Source: an uncultured Chloroflexota bacterium (GTDB taxonomy: Bacteria; Chloroflexota; Anaerolineae; Anaerolineales; Anaerolineaceae). Taken from it: a stretch of DNA of 23,362 bases. The notes beneath the pieces were generated by a model. It worked only from the letters and a program-made list of their open reading frames with translations, made no database searches and was not told where the DNA came from. The stretch lies in NCBI GenBank assembly GCA_902795255.1, contig CADBKS010000020.1, positions 1 to 23,362 of the forward strand. The letters are read 5' to 3'. Below, piece after piece: positions 23,226 to 23,362 of the stretch; the stretch's first letter is position 1; the number at the start of each line of letters is the position of its first letter. Made by a program: the position numbers and the translations under genes.

Positions 23226-23362
23226 GGACCACCGGCTGAGCCGGTGGTTTGCTCTGCGCCTGAAAGGCGCTGGTACCCGCGTGCGCTTGTAAGCGCATGT
23301 CTGTAAACGCTTTGCTGTGCACATGGCTATCGGAAGGGATTGCTTCGCAGGGCGCGGCCCGG
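23226..23362 (+). repeat. Dispersed intergenic repeat, copy R8, cut by the window end
   Basis: This is a tandem neighbour of R7 with a 301 bp period. It has the same hairpin ACCACCGGC, TGA, GCCGGTGGT (23228-23248) and TTTGCTCTGCGCCTG. A short CGCCT/AGGCG hairpin and a GCGCTTGTAAGCGC palindrome follow. The core then begins: GTGCACATGGCTATCGGAAG, GCTTCGCAGGGCGCGGCCCG, running off the window at 23362. The insert CTGGTACCCGC distinguishes it from R7. Confidence 0.75.

Noticed and set aside
22925..23362. The tandem repeats as a CRISPR array
   Set aside because: The unit is over 100 bp, the period is about 301 bp, copies diverge, and no cas genes are near.

Overview
This window reads as a stretch of chromosome from a moderately GC-rich bacterium, most likely an Anaerolineae-type member of the Chloroflexota. 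That placement is inference. It rests on an FMN-riboswitch-controlled RibXY-type riboflavin ABC transporter, a LysM protein with a TPTP-rich linker, an AAA ATPase ending in an R3H-like domain, a zinc-less anti-sigma factor, a secreted DsbA-cyclophilin fusion, and a small protein resembling the degenerate IS200-like proteins of that group. No rRNA, tRNA, CRISPR array, prophage or intact transposase was seen.

Layout. 1-458: non-coding, with two tandem copies of a dispersed repeat and a bidirectional terminator. 459-5334 (minus strand): IS200-like remnant protein, then polA, ECF sigma factor and anti-sigma factor, with repeat copies in the two gaps flanking polA. 5537-10939 (plus strand): VanW-type surface protein, ArfB ribosome-rescue hydrolase, a cysteine-rich lipoprotein, a TPR protein and pyrimidine-nucleoside phosphorylase. 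10940-11262: a full-length repeat copy in inverted orientation. 11263-18446 (plus strand): uridine kinase, a terminator, then NAD kinase, a B-box zinc-finger membrane protein, RecN, a LysM surface protein, the R3H/AAA ATPase and thymidylate kinase. 18539-19813: the DsbA-cyclophilin fusion. 19814-20314: terminator-like hairpin, repeat copy, consensus promoter and FMN riboswitch with its own terminator. 20315-22901: permease, binding protein and ATPase of the riboflavin transporter. 22902-23362: two further tandem repeat copies with GC-rich hairpins, the last cut by the window end.

How the genes work together. Pyrimidine-nucleoside phosphorylase and uridine kinase (nucleoside salvage) with thymidylate kinase (dTDP supply) make a pyrimidine theme. 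PolA and RecN serve DNA repair. The sigma/anti-sigma pair is a membrane-linked stress or envelope regulator. The three rib genes import riboflavin (or a close relative), and FMN shuts them off through transcription attenuation.

The most noteworthy item is a family of eight intergenic repeats of about 50 to 270 bp. They carry conserved inverted arms, and their left ends repeatedly lie next to start codons, ribosome binding sites or promoters. A degenerate IS200-like gene sits beside one copy. Other points of interest are the FMN-controlled import operon with a start codon almost inside its terminator, the cyclophilin domain lacking its usual catalytic arginine, a probably leaderless nadK mRNA, and CNGGCAG heptamer runs just after stop codons.
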